64,000 nt of DNA from Richelia sp. SL_2_1 (lineage in GTDB: Bacteria > Cyanobacteriota > Cyanobacteriia > Cyanobacteriales > Nostocaceae). The notes below the pieces were generated by a model that was given only the letters and a program-made list of their open reading frames with translations, did no database searches and had not been told where the DNA came from. The position numbers were made by a program, and so were the translations under genes. The stretch is from positions 30,233 to 94,232 of the forward strand of contig JAAUSO010000005.1 in assembly GCA_012033205.1 (NCBI GenBank). Direction: 5' to 3'. This document shows positions 8,112-17,197 of the stretch, piece by piece. Numbering within the stretch: position 1 is the first letter of the stretch; every line of letters begins with the position of its first letter.

Positions 8112-9779
8112 ATGAAATATAAGGGCTTTTCCATTTCTTTAGGTAATAATTCCCGTCTTAACTTAAAGTTACCTTTCTCTATTGCTGCTTTAGTTATAGT
8201 GTCTGGTGGTTCAATGCTACTACCTGTAGAAGTTGACGCGAGTGGTACAAAACAAACAATCGCTCAAACTTTGCTCGCACAAAATCCCGTAGCAAGCAGC
8301 ATAATTTACATAAACCCACAAACTGGTACGGATGCTGCCGGAGGCGGTACTACTGAAGCTGCACCATATAAAACTATTACTTTCGCTCTGCAACAAGCAC
8401 AAGCGGGTACAGTTATTCAACTCGCACCCGGTACCTACAGCAGGGAAACCGGGGAACAATTTCCTCTGACAATTCCACAAGGAGTAACATTACGAGGAGA
8501 CGAAGCTGGTAAAGGACAAGCAGTATTAATTATAGGAAGCGGTAAATACACCAGCCGTACATTTGCCGCTCAAAACGTGACTATTCTTCCTCAAAATAAC
8601 TCTGTTATTACTGGTGTTACCGTTACAAATCCAGAGTCTCGCGGAAGTGGCATATGGGTAGAATCAACTAATTCAAAAGTTACAAATAGTACTTTTACTA
8701 ACAACAAACGAGAAGGTATTTTTGTTACTGGTACAGGTAATCCGATAATTGCCGGTAACATTTTTATTAAAAATACAGGTAATGGCGTTTCTGTCGCCAA
8801 ATCTGCTGTGGGAGAGATTCGCGGCAACTTATTTCAAGATACAGGATTCGGTTTAGCGATTGGTGGAGACTCTACACCTTTGGTAATTGAAAACCAAATT
8901 TTGCAAAACGTAGACGGAATCTTTATCTCCAATGCAGCTAAGCCGGTATTACGTAAAAACTTCATCCAAAACAATACACGGGATGGTATTGTCTCTATTT
9001 CTCAAGCTCAGCCTAACTTGGGTACCTCAGAAGAAGCGGGTGGTAACTTAATTCGCAATAATAAGCGTTTTGATCTAAACAATGCTACTCAAGGTCAAAT
9101 TTTAGCGATTGGTAACGATATCGATCAAGCTAAAATTTCCGGACAAGTAGAATTTGTGGCAGCTGCTGTAGAACCACTTCCCGGTGGAGCTACGGCTTTC
9201 CGAGATGTCGCACCAAATTATTGGGCAAAAAGCTACATCGAAGCTTTAGCCTCCAAAGGTGTGATTGCTGGCTTCCCCGATGGTACTTTCAAACCCAACG
9301 AACCCGTTACCCGCGCTCAATTCGCTGCTATTATTAACAAAGCGTTTTCACCAACCCCTCAACGACAAACCATTAATTTTGGCGATGTCAGCAGCAATTT
9401 TTGGGCTTATAGTGCGATTCAAACAGCTACCAGAGGAGGTTTTCTTGCTGGTTATCCCAATAATACTTTTAGAGCGCAGCTAGAAATTCCCAGAGTACAG
9501 GTTTTAGTTTCCTTGGCTAACGGTTTAGGTTTAACTGCAAACAATCAAAATGTTCTTTCTGTTTATAGCGATGCTTCCCAAATTCCTAGTTGGGCGCAAG
9601 CACCAGTTGCAGCAGCAACTACAAAACAGCTAGTAGTTAACTATCCAACTGCTACACAATTAAGTCCCAATCGTCAAGCCACTAGAGCAGAAGTTGCGGC
9701 TTTTGTTTATCAAGCCCTAGTCAATGCCGGAAAAGCCCAAGCAATTCCCTCACCTTATGTAGTAACGGTTCAGCAATAA
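8043..9779 (+). CDS. Parallel beta-helix (DUF1565) envelope protein with three SLH domains
   Basis: A Sec-type signal follows the ATG at 8112 (MKYKGF; hydrophobic LPFSIAALVIVSGGSMLL), which may be the true start rather than 8043. Residues about 90-160 are a DUF1565 start (YINPQTGTDAAGG, APYKTITFALQQA, APGTYS), followed by beta-helix repeats (SGIWVESTN, GNPIIAGNIF, PVLRKNFIQNN). Three S-layer homology domains end the protein (FRDVAPNYWAKSYIEAL; FGDVSSNFWAYSAI; YSDASQIPSWAQAPV). SLH domains bind cell-wall polymers, so the protein probably sits in the periplasm or outer envelope and may bind or cut polysaccharide. No catalytic residues can be assigned. Confidence 0.88.
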   Translation: MSFKIRRLIDLPHCIVHYTRKLKMKYKGFSISLGNNSRLNLKLPFSIAALVIVSGGSMLLPVEVDASGTKQTIAQTLLAQNPVASSIIYINPQTGTDAAGGGTTEAAPYKTITFALQQAQAGTVIQLAPGTYSRETGEQFPLTIPQGVTLRGDEAGKGQAVLIIGSGKYTSRTFAAQNVTILPQNNSVITGVTVTNPESRGSGIWVESTNSKVTNSTFTNNKREGIFVTGTGNPIIAGNIFIKNTGNGVSVAKSAVGEIRGNLFQDTGFGLAIGGDSTPLVIENQILQNVDGIFISNAAKPVLRKNFIQNNTRDGIVSISQAQPNLGTSEEAGGNLIRNNKRFDLNNATQGQILAIGNDIDQAKISGQVEFVAAAVEPLPGGATAFRDVAPNYWAKSYIEALASKGVIAGFPDGTFKPNEPVTRAQFAAIINKAFSPTPQRQTINFGDVSSNFWAYSAIQTATRGGFLAGYPNNTFRAQLEIPRVQVLVSLANGLGLTANNQNVLSVYSDASQIPSWAQAPVAAATTKQLVVNYPTATQLSPNRQATRAEVAAFVYQALVNAGKAQAIPSPYVVTVQQ

Positions 9780-9807
9780 AACTACTAACTCTTAAATACA
9801 ACAATCA

Positions 9808-9997
9808 GAAGTCGGGTTTTTTGGTTAAATATAGCGGTTTTCACTTGAGTGGAATACAAATTTTACCTCACCCCGCCCTCCGGGCACCCCTCTCCTGTCG
9901 GGAGGAGAGGGGAAGGGGGTGAGGTTTTAGTGTATTGGACTCAACTGAAATTTGCTATATCTCTTAGATAAAACAATCACCGTAAAAACCCGACTTC
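9808..9997. terminator. Convergent-gene terminator hairpin interrupted by a MITE
   Basis: Left arm GAAGTCGGGTTTTT (9808-9821) and right arm AAAAACCCGACTTC (9984-9997) are perfect complements but are 162 bases apart because a 130-bp element sits between them. Uninterrupted relatives occur at 16840-16901, 23677-23736, 26612-26645 and 34004-34032. It lies between two convergent genes, as expected for a bidirectional terminator. Confidence 0.75.
9830..9959 (+). mobile_element. 130-bp MITE-like element, copy 1
   Basis: Imperfect terminal inverted repeats of about 22 bp (TATAGCGGTTTTCACTTGAG; reverse complement of the right end TATAGCAAATTTCAGTTGAG) enclose an internal GC-rich inverted repeat (CCTCACCCCGCCC ... 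GGGGGTGAGG). No coding capacity. Copies of the same 130-bp length lie at 16994-17123 and 32598-32727. TA dinucleotides at the borders fit a TA target site as used by IS630/Tc1-type transposases. Confidence 0.85.
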
Positions 9998-10005
9998 AAT
10001 CAACT

Positions 10006-10299
10006 TCAAGGTTTTTTAGAATCTTGACGATTATCTTCCCAACGCCAGAGAAACACCATTAAAGCAACCACTCCTAACTGAAGCGCTAAGGATGGTAAAC
10101 CAACTTCAAAAGTAGTCTTTTGGGCTAGTAGCTGTAAAATAAAAATAAATGCCCCGATTAAGCCAGAGGCACCAAAAGATAGGTAAACAAATTTTCGTAA
10201 ACCCCGATAAGGAGATGCTGCTTCTGCTTTGAGACGAGCGTATTGCTCTGGCTTTAGTTGACGTTTATTAGTGCTATTTTTAGAATTTGGTTGTACCAT
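10006..10299 (-). CDS. DUF3493 / LPA1-Rep27-like small membrane protein
   Basis: 97 residues with the block LKAEAASPYRGLRKFVYLSFGASG followed by two membrane helices (FVYLSFGASGLIGAFIFIL; LALQLGVVALMVFLW) and a charged tail. The block matches DUF3493, the domain related to plant Low PSII Accumulation 1/Rep27, which assists photosystem II assembly. A role in the thylakoid is inferred from the family only. It is divergent from tRNA-Thr, 34 bases away. Confidence 0.7.
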   Translation of the reverse strand: MVQPNSKNSTNKRQLKPEQYARLKAEAASPYRGLRKFVYLSFGASGLIGAFIFILQLLAQKTTFEVGLPSLALQLGVVALMVFLWRWEDNRQDSKKP

Positions 10300-10333
10300 A
10301 AAGTTCTTAATGATATAATTCGAGATTGTTTAT

Positions 10334-10405
10334 GCCGACGTGGCTCAGTGGTAGAGCAATTGATTCGTAATCAATAGGTCGCGGGTTCAAATCCCGCCGT
10401 CGGCT
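10334..10405 (+). tRNA. tRNA-Thr(CGU)
   Basis: 72-nt cloverleaf: acceptor GCCGACG/CGTCGGC, D stem GCTC/GAGC, anticodon stem ATTGA/TCAAT with loop TTCGTAA (anticodon CGT, codon ACG), variable loop AGGTC, T stem GCGGG/CCCGC with TTCAAAT. All stems pair perfectly. CCA is not encoded; the discriminator base is T. Confidence 0.97.
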
Positions 10406-10419
10406 TTGTTTAGCTGTAA

Positions 10420-11463
10420 TTAATAGTTTACCTGTTTGAGGATTATACGATTGCGACCTTCTTGTTTAGCTTGGTAAAGAGCTTTGTCTGCTGCCAAAAT
10501 TAAATTACTTGGCGAGGATTGAAAATCGGGAATGGTGGTTGCCACACCCAAACTCAGAGTTACATAATTACTAACCCCAGATTCCAGGTGTTCTACTTGT
10601 AATTCCCTAACTCCCGATTGCATTAAAGCTGCAACATGAACCGCACCAGGAGCATTGGTATGTGGCATAATTACAGCAAACTCTTCGCCACCGTAACGCG
10701 CTACTAAATCTTGATTTTTTTGTGCCGCACCATTTAAAACAGCAGCCACTTTTTGCAAACACAAGTCTCCTGCGGGATGTCCATATTTATCATTAAAAGG
10801 TTTAAAAAAATCGATATCGCATAAAATTAATGACAGTGGTTTATCTGAACCGGCTAAATTCATCCATTGATTATTTAAATACTGATCAAACCGACGACGA
10901 TTAGCCAAACCAGTTAAGCCATCCATATTAGCTAATTGTTGCAAAGCTTGGTTTGCTGCTTCTAGTTGCTTGTATAATTGTGCTTGTTGTAAAAGTCGTC
11001 GCACCCGCTGACGTAAAACAGCCCAATGAATCGGTTTAGTAACGTAATCGCTAGCCCCTGCCCCGAAAGCACGATTTACTGACTCTGGATCATCCAAACC
11101 TGTAATCATTAATATTGGAGTACGTTCCCATAGTTTTGAAATGACGCTGGTACTTGCATAAGATTCAGTATCAAAATTCGCTAACGCTACTGCCAAATTG
11201 TTTCTCGCAATCTGCATTAGTTCATTACAGCAGGTAAAACCGTCCATCACCGGCATTAATGCATCTAGTAGAACTAAATCCGGTTTTAAAGCAATATAGG
11301 CATCTAAACACTCTTGACCATTAGCAACATCTATTACGCGATATCCTTCATTATCCATATATTCACGCAGAAGAGTCCGTATGGCTTTATCGTCATCAGC
11401 CACTAAAATTAAGGGCGGTTTGCTAGGGATAGGAGTTGGGCTTATGCCTGACATGAGTTGCAT
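10420..11463 (-). CDS. Response regulator with GGDEF (diguanylate cyclase) output
   Basis: 347 residues. N-terminal receiver domain (LILVADDDKAIR, phospho-acceptor D67 in LLDALMPVMDGF, KPIHW near the end) has an insertion of about 20 residues between beta-4 and its usual neighbour (RNNLAVALANFDTESYAST). A short coiled linker (AQLYKQLEAANQALQQLAN) leads to a GGDEF domain with DGLTGLANRRRFD and active-site RYGGEEF (258-262), so c-di-GMP synthesis is likely. The product-inhibition I-site RxxD is not present: the equivalent position reads KNQD. The partner kinase is not adjacent. Confidence 0.92.
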   Translation of the reverse strand: MQLMSGISPTPIPSKPPLILVADDDKAIRTLLREYMDNEGYRVIDVANGQECLDAYIALKPDLVLLDALMPVMDGFTCCNELMQIARNNLAVALANFDTESYASTSVISKLWERTPILMITGLDDPESVNRAFGAGASDYVTKPIHWAVLRQRVRRLLQQAQLYKQLEAANQALQQLANMDGLTGLANRRRFDQYLNNQWMNLAGSDKPLSLILCDIDFFKPFNDKYGHPAGDLCLQKVAAVLNGAAQKNQDLVARYGGEEFAVIMPHTNAPGAVHVAALMQSGVRELQVEHLESGVSNYVTLSLGVATTIPDFQSSPSNLILAADKALYQAKQEGRNRIILKQVNY

Positions 11464-12336
11464 TCCACAGAATACTAAGGTGGTAAAGCTAAAAGTAAAT
11501 TCGCGATCGCGCTACAAAAAATCGGATGATTATGTTTAGCCTACTTGTAGACTTTTTACTCTATTGTTAAATTTAGTTACTGCACGTATTGCTTTACCGG
11601 CTTCAAAAGTCTTTTTCATCCCCAATTGTCATTACTAGTTAAAGGTTAATGGCAACTTTGTTGAACGAAAATAAAATTGTCTACAAAATATTGGGAAACT
11701 TTGTCTTAAAAAGGACAAGAATATAGAAGTAAAAGTATGATTTTATATTTATTTTGAAAACTCATTATGACTTATAATTCAGTCGCGGTATCGCAATTTT
11801 GAAGAGATTTTAAGGTGGAAATGAAGTATTAAATAGGGGAATATGGCTTTGCTGTCTTACTGAATGTTGAGAAGGTAAACAAGAATTCTGTTTTGTGTGT
11901 TTTGCGGCTATGAGCCAAATCTTTGGTAGACGACTGAATTGCATATCTGATTATGACCTCGTTAACTATAATACAAGTATCTGCCCACAATAGGCTAGAA
12001 AGAAAATCTTACTATCTATAGTTCCCAGATATTCATTTGCAATTACAATTTTCTAAAGAAATAACCAAAAATAATCGGTTAACGGTTACGTACTTAAGAA
12101 AAATTAACTATATTTTCAGATACTAAGTATATACGAGGGTTTTATAAATATTGAATTATTCCTCTGAGAATTTCTTTCTGCTTGAGAAAATGCTTTAAAC
12201 TTTTATGGGTTGCTAAAGTAAGTAGGAAAAATATTCTTTCCCCCTGCTAAGAGTTAAGAACTCAGCGGTAGCTAAAATGATCGATATGATGCTGTGATTC
12301 TCAAAGATTTCAAGTTCTGATTAAAATTAAAATCCC
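11464..12336. other. 870-bp intergenic region, no gene seen
   Basis: Between the REC-GGDEF gene and the CRR7-like gene. Contains a HIP1 site (about 11503) and AT-rich DNA; no open frame above about 20 codons with coding character and no obvious RNA structure. It must contain both divergent promoters. Confidence 0.5.
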
Positions 12337-12597
12337 ATGCCAGATTCATTAATGTATCAACAGGATGATTACGTCGTCTTGGAAACGAACCAACCGGAAC
12401 AGTTTCTGACTTCTTCAGAGTTGTTGGAAAAGCTCAAAGAGACTTTGCAACAACTTGAGGAAGAAGAATTACCACAGGATTTAAAAAAAATTGATTCTCT
12501 GCAAAAAAGAGCAGAATACTTAATTAACACGAGTTGCGAACTGGATATTGGTGAGGGACAATATTTACAGTGGTATGCGGTGCGTTTGGAAAAATAA
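12337..12597 (+). CDS. CRR7-like protein (chlororespiratory reduction 7 family)
   Basis: 86 residues, acidic, soluble: MYQQDDYVVLETNQPEQFL, a helical middle (ELLEKLKETLQQLEEE) and the conserved-looking ending GQYLQWYAVRLEK. This pattern fits the CRR7 family; the plant member is needed for NAD(P)H dehydrogenase complex assembly or stability. The name is from memory of the family and is moderately certain; the role here is inferred. It is convergent with the DUF2854 gene. Confidence 0.65.
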   Translation: MPDSLMYQQDDYVVLETNQPEQFLTSSELLEKLKETLQQLEEEELPQDLKKIDSLQKRAEYLINTSCELDIGEGQYLQWYAVRLEK

Positions 12598-12661
12598 CCA
12601 AAAATAATTTGTCTTTTCCCAATTCCCAATTCCCAATTCCCCCCAACCCTTAAAAGCAAAA

Positions 12662-13218
12662 TTATGATTGTGTTTCTGGAGTAGTAATCAATGCTAATTC
12701 AATTTTTTCTTCTCCTATCTGTGCGATTTTGACATCTACCCCCGGACCGAAAAAAGCAATCATTTTTTGCTGTTTTTGTTGCCAAATATCTAAGGGTGCT
12801 TGGGGAGAATCGAATTCTAAAATTAAAGCATAATTACCGTTGATTTCCATTTCTCGCAATGCTACAACTTCTGGAAAGTCCTCTCCTAACTGTTCTAAGC
12901 CAAGATGAGTTAAGGCTTTATCTAGGTGAGCATCTTGTCCATAGCGATATCGAGTTACATCTTCACGGACTTGATTTTGAGTCTGAGTTGCTTTCTGCTT
13001 TCTTAGCGATAAAACAGATTCTGGTGTCGGAGGAACAAACGGTACAGGCTTGAGTTCGTTCGCTTTGAGTGCAAGTCCTCCCAACAATACCGGAATCCCG
13101 TAAAAAAACCAATCAGATTAAGCGTAGCATTGTGGGCAGCGTAAGCTACAAAGCCTGTTAGGGTTAAAATTCCACCAATAGTTAAACCCACCGTTCCCAA
13201 AGAAATTTTCCCTAGCAT
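12662..13218 (-). pseudogene. DUF2854 membrane protein, split by a 1-base frameshift
   Basis: Two overlapping frames make one protein. The first (from ATG 13218, MLGKISLGTVGLTIGG) ends its homology at NLIGFF near 13105; the second continues as YGIPVLLGGLALKANEL to the stop at 12662. The break is in a run of seven T (minus strand); eight T would restore GGT TTT TTT TAC GGG and give 185 residues with two N-terminal membrane helices and a soluble tail. Either a real mutation, a slippage site, or a base-calling error. The DUF2854 assignment is from the pattern of the joined protein; function unknown. Confidence 0.75.
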
Positions 13219-13371
13219 ACTGCGTGATTGTATTTTCAATTCAACTGTAACGATTGTTTCATTATCGCCGACAATAGCTAATATTTTGATAAAATAAAAT
13301 CGAATAATTGCTTGTTTTGGTTTAACTTAAAAGTATTATTTAGTTTATTTGCTCAAATATTCTTACAAACA

Positions 13372-13539
13372 ATGGATGTACAAACGATAAAGGAAAGAAT
13401 TGCTCTAGTTGAAAGCAAACGCGAATATTTACTCAGCTTGCTTGAACAGCCAAACCTGGGGACTTTAAGAATTGATGTCAATCAAGCTATTGAAGAAATG
13501 GATGAACTGCTTGATGAGTACAAGCGTACCTTCCCTTAA
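13372..13539 (+). CDS. Small coiled-coil protein, 55 aa
   Basis: From the ATG at 13372 (MDVQTIKERIALVES) to KRTFP; the open frame begins at 13312 but the upstream part (WFNLKVLFSLF) lacks coding character. Entirely helical and charged (ESKREYLLSLLEQP, AIEEMDELLDEYKR). No family recognised. It is followed by a terminator hairpin at 13594-13622, which supports a real transcript. Confidence 0.65.
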   Translation: MDVQTIKERIALVESKREYLLSLLEQPNLGTLRIDVNQAIEEMDELLDEYKRTFP

Positions 13540-13593
13540 GTACAGTCAACTAACAAAAGTGTCAATTTGAATACAAAAAAACATAGAAAAATC

Positions 13594-13622
13594 ACCCCTA
13601 TAGCTGATCTTAGGGGTTTTAT
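13594..13622 (+). terminator. Rho-independent terminator
   Basis: Stem ACCCCTA (13594-13600) / TAGGGGT (13611-13617) with a 10-nt loop, followed by TTTT. It ends the 55-aa gene. Confidence 0.75.
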
Positions 13623-13828
13623 ATGCATAAATGAAGAATTACAATACCCTGCTTGTTACAGTTAATTGCTTAATTTCTATTATTACTAAGTATTAATTGT
13701 TTATTATATCTAATATTTCACAGGTTAAATTCCAAGTCAAGTTGCGTTAGTATAAGCCTTGATTTATAGCTTTACTAACGCTTTACATATATTAACTGAT
13801 ATTTACTCAATAGCATTTATCCTCTAGA

Positions 13829-14233
13829 CTAAAAGTTCCTTGCATCTTCTCCCAATTGTTTAATTAAGCCAACTAGTTGATTGGTAGGTGCATCTTTGCG
13901 ACAAAAAGCATCTACATTACTCATAGCTTTTGTTTCTTGAAAGTATTTCTCTTCTACAGAAGAATAAGCAATGATTTGAGTATTAGGAGATATGTCTTTA
14001 ATTTTGCAAGAAGCACTCCAGCCATCCATTACCGGCATTTGCAAATCTAGTACAATCACATCAGGATGACAGGTTTTGACCATCTCTACCGCTTCTTTAC
14101 CGTTACTAGCTAGACCTACTACTTGAATATTTTCTTGAGAAGAAAAGGCTAGTTGGAGAGTTAAGCGAGTAAGTTCATGATCGTCAACTACTAGAACCCT
14201 TAAAGTTGAAGGCTCACAGGACAACATTAACAT
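13829..14233 (-). CDS. Single-domain response regulator
   Basis: 134 residues, a receiver domain only: acidic pocket VVDDHE, phospho-acceptor D63 in VLDLQMPVMDGW, conserved S/T in IAYSSVEE and lysine in FCRKDAP. There is no DNA-binding output, so it works as a phosphate relay or through protein contacts. It lies 155 bases downstream of the ppk1 coding region on the same strand and may share its transcript; that link is inference. Confidence 0.9.
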   Translation of the reverse strand: MLMLSCEPSTLRVLVVDDHELTRLTLQLAFSSQENIQVVGLASNGKEAVEMVKTCHPDVIVLDLQMPVMDGWSASCKIKDISPNTQIIAYSSVEEKYFQETKAMSNVDAFCRKDAPTNQLVGLIKQLGEDARNF

Positions 14234-14388
14234 CTAAACAAATATAATAGAATGTACACTAACCTTTATAGTTTATGGGATAAGGTAGGGCAAGTAACTC
14301 TATCCTATGGTTGAATAATCTTCATGCATTAATGACAAATGTCTAATTATTCAGCTTGAAAACTATTAAAGGCGTGTTTATGATGAGG

Positions 14389-16605
14389 CTAAGGCAAATC
14401 TACCATCTGCAAGGAATTTCTTTTCGGACCGATAAAATGTGAAACATTTGTACTTTTATTTGCAGCAATTTGCATCAATGCTTTCTGCGAAGCAGCTTCA
14501 GTTGAGTCTTCAGAGGGCTTTCTTTGGATATAACTACCATCTGATTGTAGCTCCCAAGCTTGACGGTTATCAGCAAGCATAATTCCTAAGATTTCTTGTA
14601 TGTCCTTAGCAATATCCGAGTCCTGAATTGGGGTTATGACTTCTACCCTACGGTCTAAATTACGCGGCATCCAGTCAGCACTGCCAATAAAAATTTGCTC
14701 ATCACCATTATTATAAAAGTAAAAAATCCGGGAGTGTTCTAAAAAGCGACCGATGATACTAATGACGCGAATATTTTCGCTCACGTCTTCTAATCCCGGA
14801 CGCAAACAGCAAATTCCCCGTACAATCAAGTCAATTTGTACTCCCGCACGAGACGCTTCATATAAAGCAGCAATAATTTGCGGGTCTACCAAAGAGTTCA
14901 TTTTAGCAACAATGCGCCCGGAAGAACCATTTTGAACGTTTTCGATTTCCCGATTAATCAGCATCATAAAACGTTCACGAATATTCACTGGTGCAACTAA
15001 CAACTGTCGATAAGCCTTTTGTCGAGAATAGCCAGTTAAATAATTGAATACATCGGTGACATCAGCCCCTAATTCTTCTCGACAACTGAATAATCCAATA
15101 TCTGTATAAATTTTTGCCGTTTTGGGATTATAATTACCAGTGCCAATATGTACGTAACGACGGATGCGCTGTTGTTCCTGACGCACAACCATGACAAGTT
15201 TACTGTGAGTTTTTAGACCTACAATTCCGTAAACTACGTGAACACCCATACTTTCTAAGCGTCTAGCCCAGTAAATATTGTTCTCTTCATCAAAGCGGGC
15301 TTTGAGTTCCACAAGTACGGACACTTGCTTACCGTTTTCCACAGCATTGATTAAAGCATCTACTATTGGTGAATCCCCGGAAGTCCGATAAAGGCTCATC
15401 TTGATTGCCAATACATCCGGGTCTTGGGCAGAATTAATAATAAAATTGACTACTGACGCACTAAAGGATTCATAAGGATGATGTACTAACAAATCCCCCT
15501 CTCTAATCACAGAGAAAAAGTCTTTTCCTTCTTCTGTAGATTGCATATTCGGATTTAAACTTGCTTCTTTGATCCGTTGCAGTCTAGAAGGTATTACAGC
15601 TTTCCAGGGTGGGTCTTTTAACTCTGGAACTGGTAGTGATAAAAAGTACATTAAGTCCCGCAATCCTAAAATACCATCTATTTGGTAGGCATCATTTTCC
15701 GATAAATCCAGAACTTCTAACAGCTTGCTTCGGACTTCACTTGGTGTCTGAGATTGCAATTCGATTCTGACTGGATTACCTCCAGCACGACGTTTTCTCA
15801 GTTCCTGTTCGATGGCGAGTAATAAATCATCTGCTTCATCTTCTTCTAAAGCCAAATCAGCATCGCGAGTAATGCGGAAAGTATAATATTCCTGGATATT
15901 CATTCCGGGGAATAAAGAGTCTAAATTGTGAGCGATGGCTTGTTCAATGGGTACACCAGTCCAGATGGAAGGTTTGCTATTTTCTTCAATTCTTAATTCT
16001 GGTGGTAAAGACAAAAATCGCGGTAGTACTTTCGGGACTTTGATTCTAGCGAAAAGTTCTTCTTCGGTTTCGGGATTTTTAATTATAACTGCCAAATTCA
16101 AGCTGAGATTAGAGATGTAGGGAAAGGGATGGCTTGGATCTACACCGAGGGGAGTAATAACGGGAAAAATTTGTTCTTCAAAATAATTATCTAAATATTT
16201 ACGCTGTTTATTATTTAAATTAATGTAATCAACAAGATGAATACCGTGAGACGCTAATTCGGGTCTGAGGTTTTTTTCAAAATGTTGATGCTGCTGAGCG
16301 ACTAAAGGACGCAATACAAAGCTAATTTCTTCTAATTGTTGTTGGGGAGTGCGACCATCAAAACTTGTACCGCTAAATTTAGCTTCTACCTGTTGACTTA
16401 ATCCTGCAACTCGCACCATGAAAAATTCATCGAGATTATTACAGAAAATGGCTAAAAATTTTAAACGTTCTAATAAGGGAGTTCGGGTATCAATTGCTTC
16501 ATGTAATACTCTGCTATTAAATTCTAGCCAGCTTAACTCTCGGTTGAGATAGTATTTTGGGTCTGATAAATTCTTTGAATTGGCAGTTTTCTTGGATTTC
16601 GCCAT
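14389..16605 (-). CDS. ppk1: Polyphosphate kinase 1
   Basis: 738 residues, full length. Reversibly makes polyphosphate from ATP. N-terminal domain signature YLNRELSWLEFNSRVLHEA, ATP-binding region, and two phospholipase-D-like catalytic halves with the autophosphorylated histidine H467 in GLKTHSKLVMV, RYVHIGTGNYNPKTAKIYTD, and a second conserved block GICCLRPG and SADWMPRNLDRRVEV. All key residues are present. The C-terminal ~35 residues are not conserved-looking. Confidence 0.97.
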   Translation of the reverse strand: MAKSKKTANSKNLSDPKYYLNRELSWLEFNSRVLHEAIDTRTPLLERLKFLAIFCNNLDEFFMVRVAGLSQQVEAKFSGTSFDGRTPQQQLEEISFVLRPLVAQQHQHFEKNLRPELASHGIHLVDYINLNNKQRKYLDNYFEEQIFPVITPLGVDPSHPFPYISNLSLNLAVIIKNPETEEELFARIKVPKVLPRFLSLPPELRIEENSKPSIWTGVPIEQAIAHNLDSLFPGMNIQEYYTFRITRDADLALEEDEADDLLLAIEQELRKRRAGGNPVRIELQSQTPSEVRSKLLEVLDLSENDAYQIDGILGLRDLMYFLSLPVPELKDPPWKAVIPSRLQRIKEASLNPNMQSTEEGKDFFSVIREGDLLVHHPYESFSASVVNFIINSAQDPDVLAIKMSLYRTSGDSPIVDALINAVENGKQVSVLVELKARFDEENNIYWARRLESMGVHVVYGIVGLKTHSKLVMVVRQEQQRIRRYVHIGTGNYNPKTAKIYTDIGLFSCREELGADVTDVFNYLTGYSRQKAYRQLLVAPVNIRERFMMLINREIENVQNGSSGRIVAKMNSLVDPQIIAALYEASRAGVQIDLIVRGICCLRPGLEDVSENIRVISIIGRFLEHSRIFYFYNNGDEQIFIGSADWMPRNLDRRVEVITPIQDSDIAKDIQEILGIMLADNRQAWELQSDGSYIQRKPSEDSTEAASQKALMQIAANKSTNVSHFIGPKRNSLQMVDLP

Positions 16606-16839
16606 GATGACCTTAGATTTGGCAGGTGCGACTGAGACAACGGAAATTCGACTCTAAATATCAATATATTAGATTAAATGTAGCTTTTGCTTCTATCTGA
16701 AGAAAAATTATTATTTTAGCCTAGAGCCATACAGTAAAAAGTTATTTTGAACTTCCCTAAACTGTTTCAAAGTTTTTCAAGAAAATTCTATTAATTTGAA
16801 AAAACGACACTCAGTAGATTGGATAAATTGATAATTTCA

Positions 16840-16901
16840 GAAGTCGGGTTTTTGGGTTAAATATTTGTTAAATAAGACAATGATTGTAAAAACCCGACTT
16901 C
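16840..16901. terminator. Intact GTCGGG/CCCGAC terminator-type hairpin
   Basis: Arms GAAGTCGGGTTTTT (16840-16853) and AAAAACCCGACTTC (16888-16901), loop 34 nt. It keeps the uninterrupted loop sequence (GGTTAAATATTTGTTAAATAAG...) into which MITE copy 1 is inserted at 9830. Confidence 0.7.
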
Positions 16902-16993
16902 TCACCCCACGAAAAATCACCAATCAGAAGTCGGGTTTTTAGGTTAAATATTTGTTAATTCATATCTTGCACCATAAAAAGCTATCGTCAAAA

Positions 16994-17123
16994 TATAGCG
17001 GTTTTCACTTGGGTGTAATACAAATTATTACCTCACCCCGCCCTCCGGGCACCCCTCTCTTTAACAAGGAGAGGGGATGGGGGTGAGGTCTTAGTGTATT
17101 GGACTCAACTGAAATTTGCTATA
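16994..17123 (+). mobile_element. 130-bp MITE-like element, copy 2
   Basis: Same ends (TATAGCGGTTTTCACTTG ... GAAATTTGCTATA) and same length as copies at 9830 and 32598; the centre differs by a few bases (TCTTTAACAAGGAGAGG). Flanked by AAAA and TTAG. Confidence 0.85.
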
Positions 17124-17197
17124 TTAGACGCGGGCTTTCCGTCCCGCACTACAATAGCTTGATGCTCTTCATTTATACAATTTAGCTGCACATCAGC

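Larger units (their letters stand above)
16606..17197. other. Repeat-filled intergenic region
   Basis: Between the ppk1 start and the usher-like gene stop. It holds the terminator hairpin at 16840-16901, a second left half-arm of the same family (16922-16936) without its partner, and MITE copy 2. No gene seen. Confidence 0.7.
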
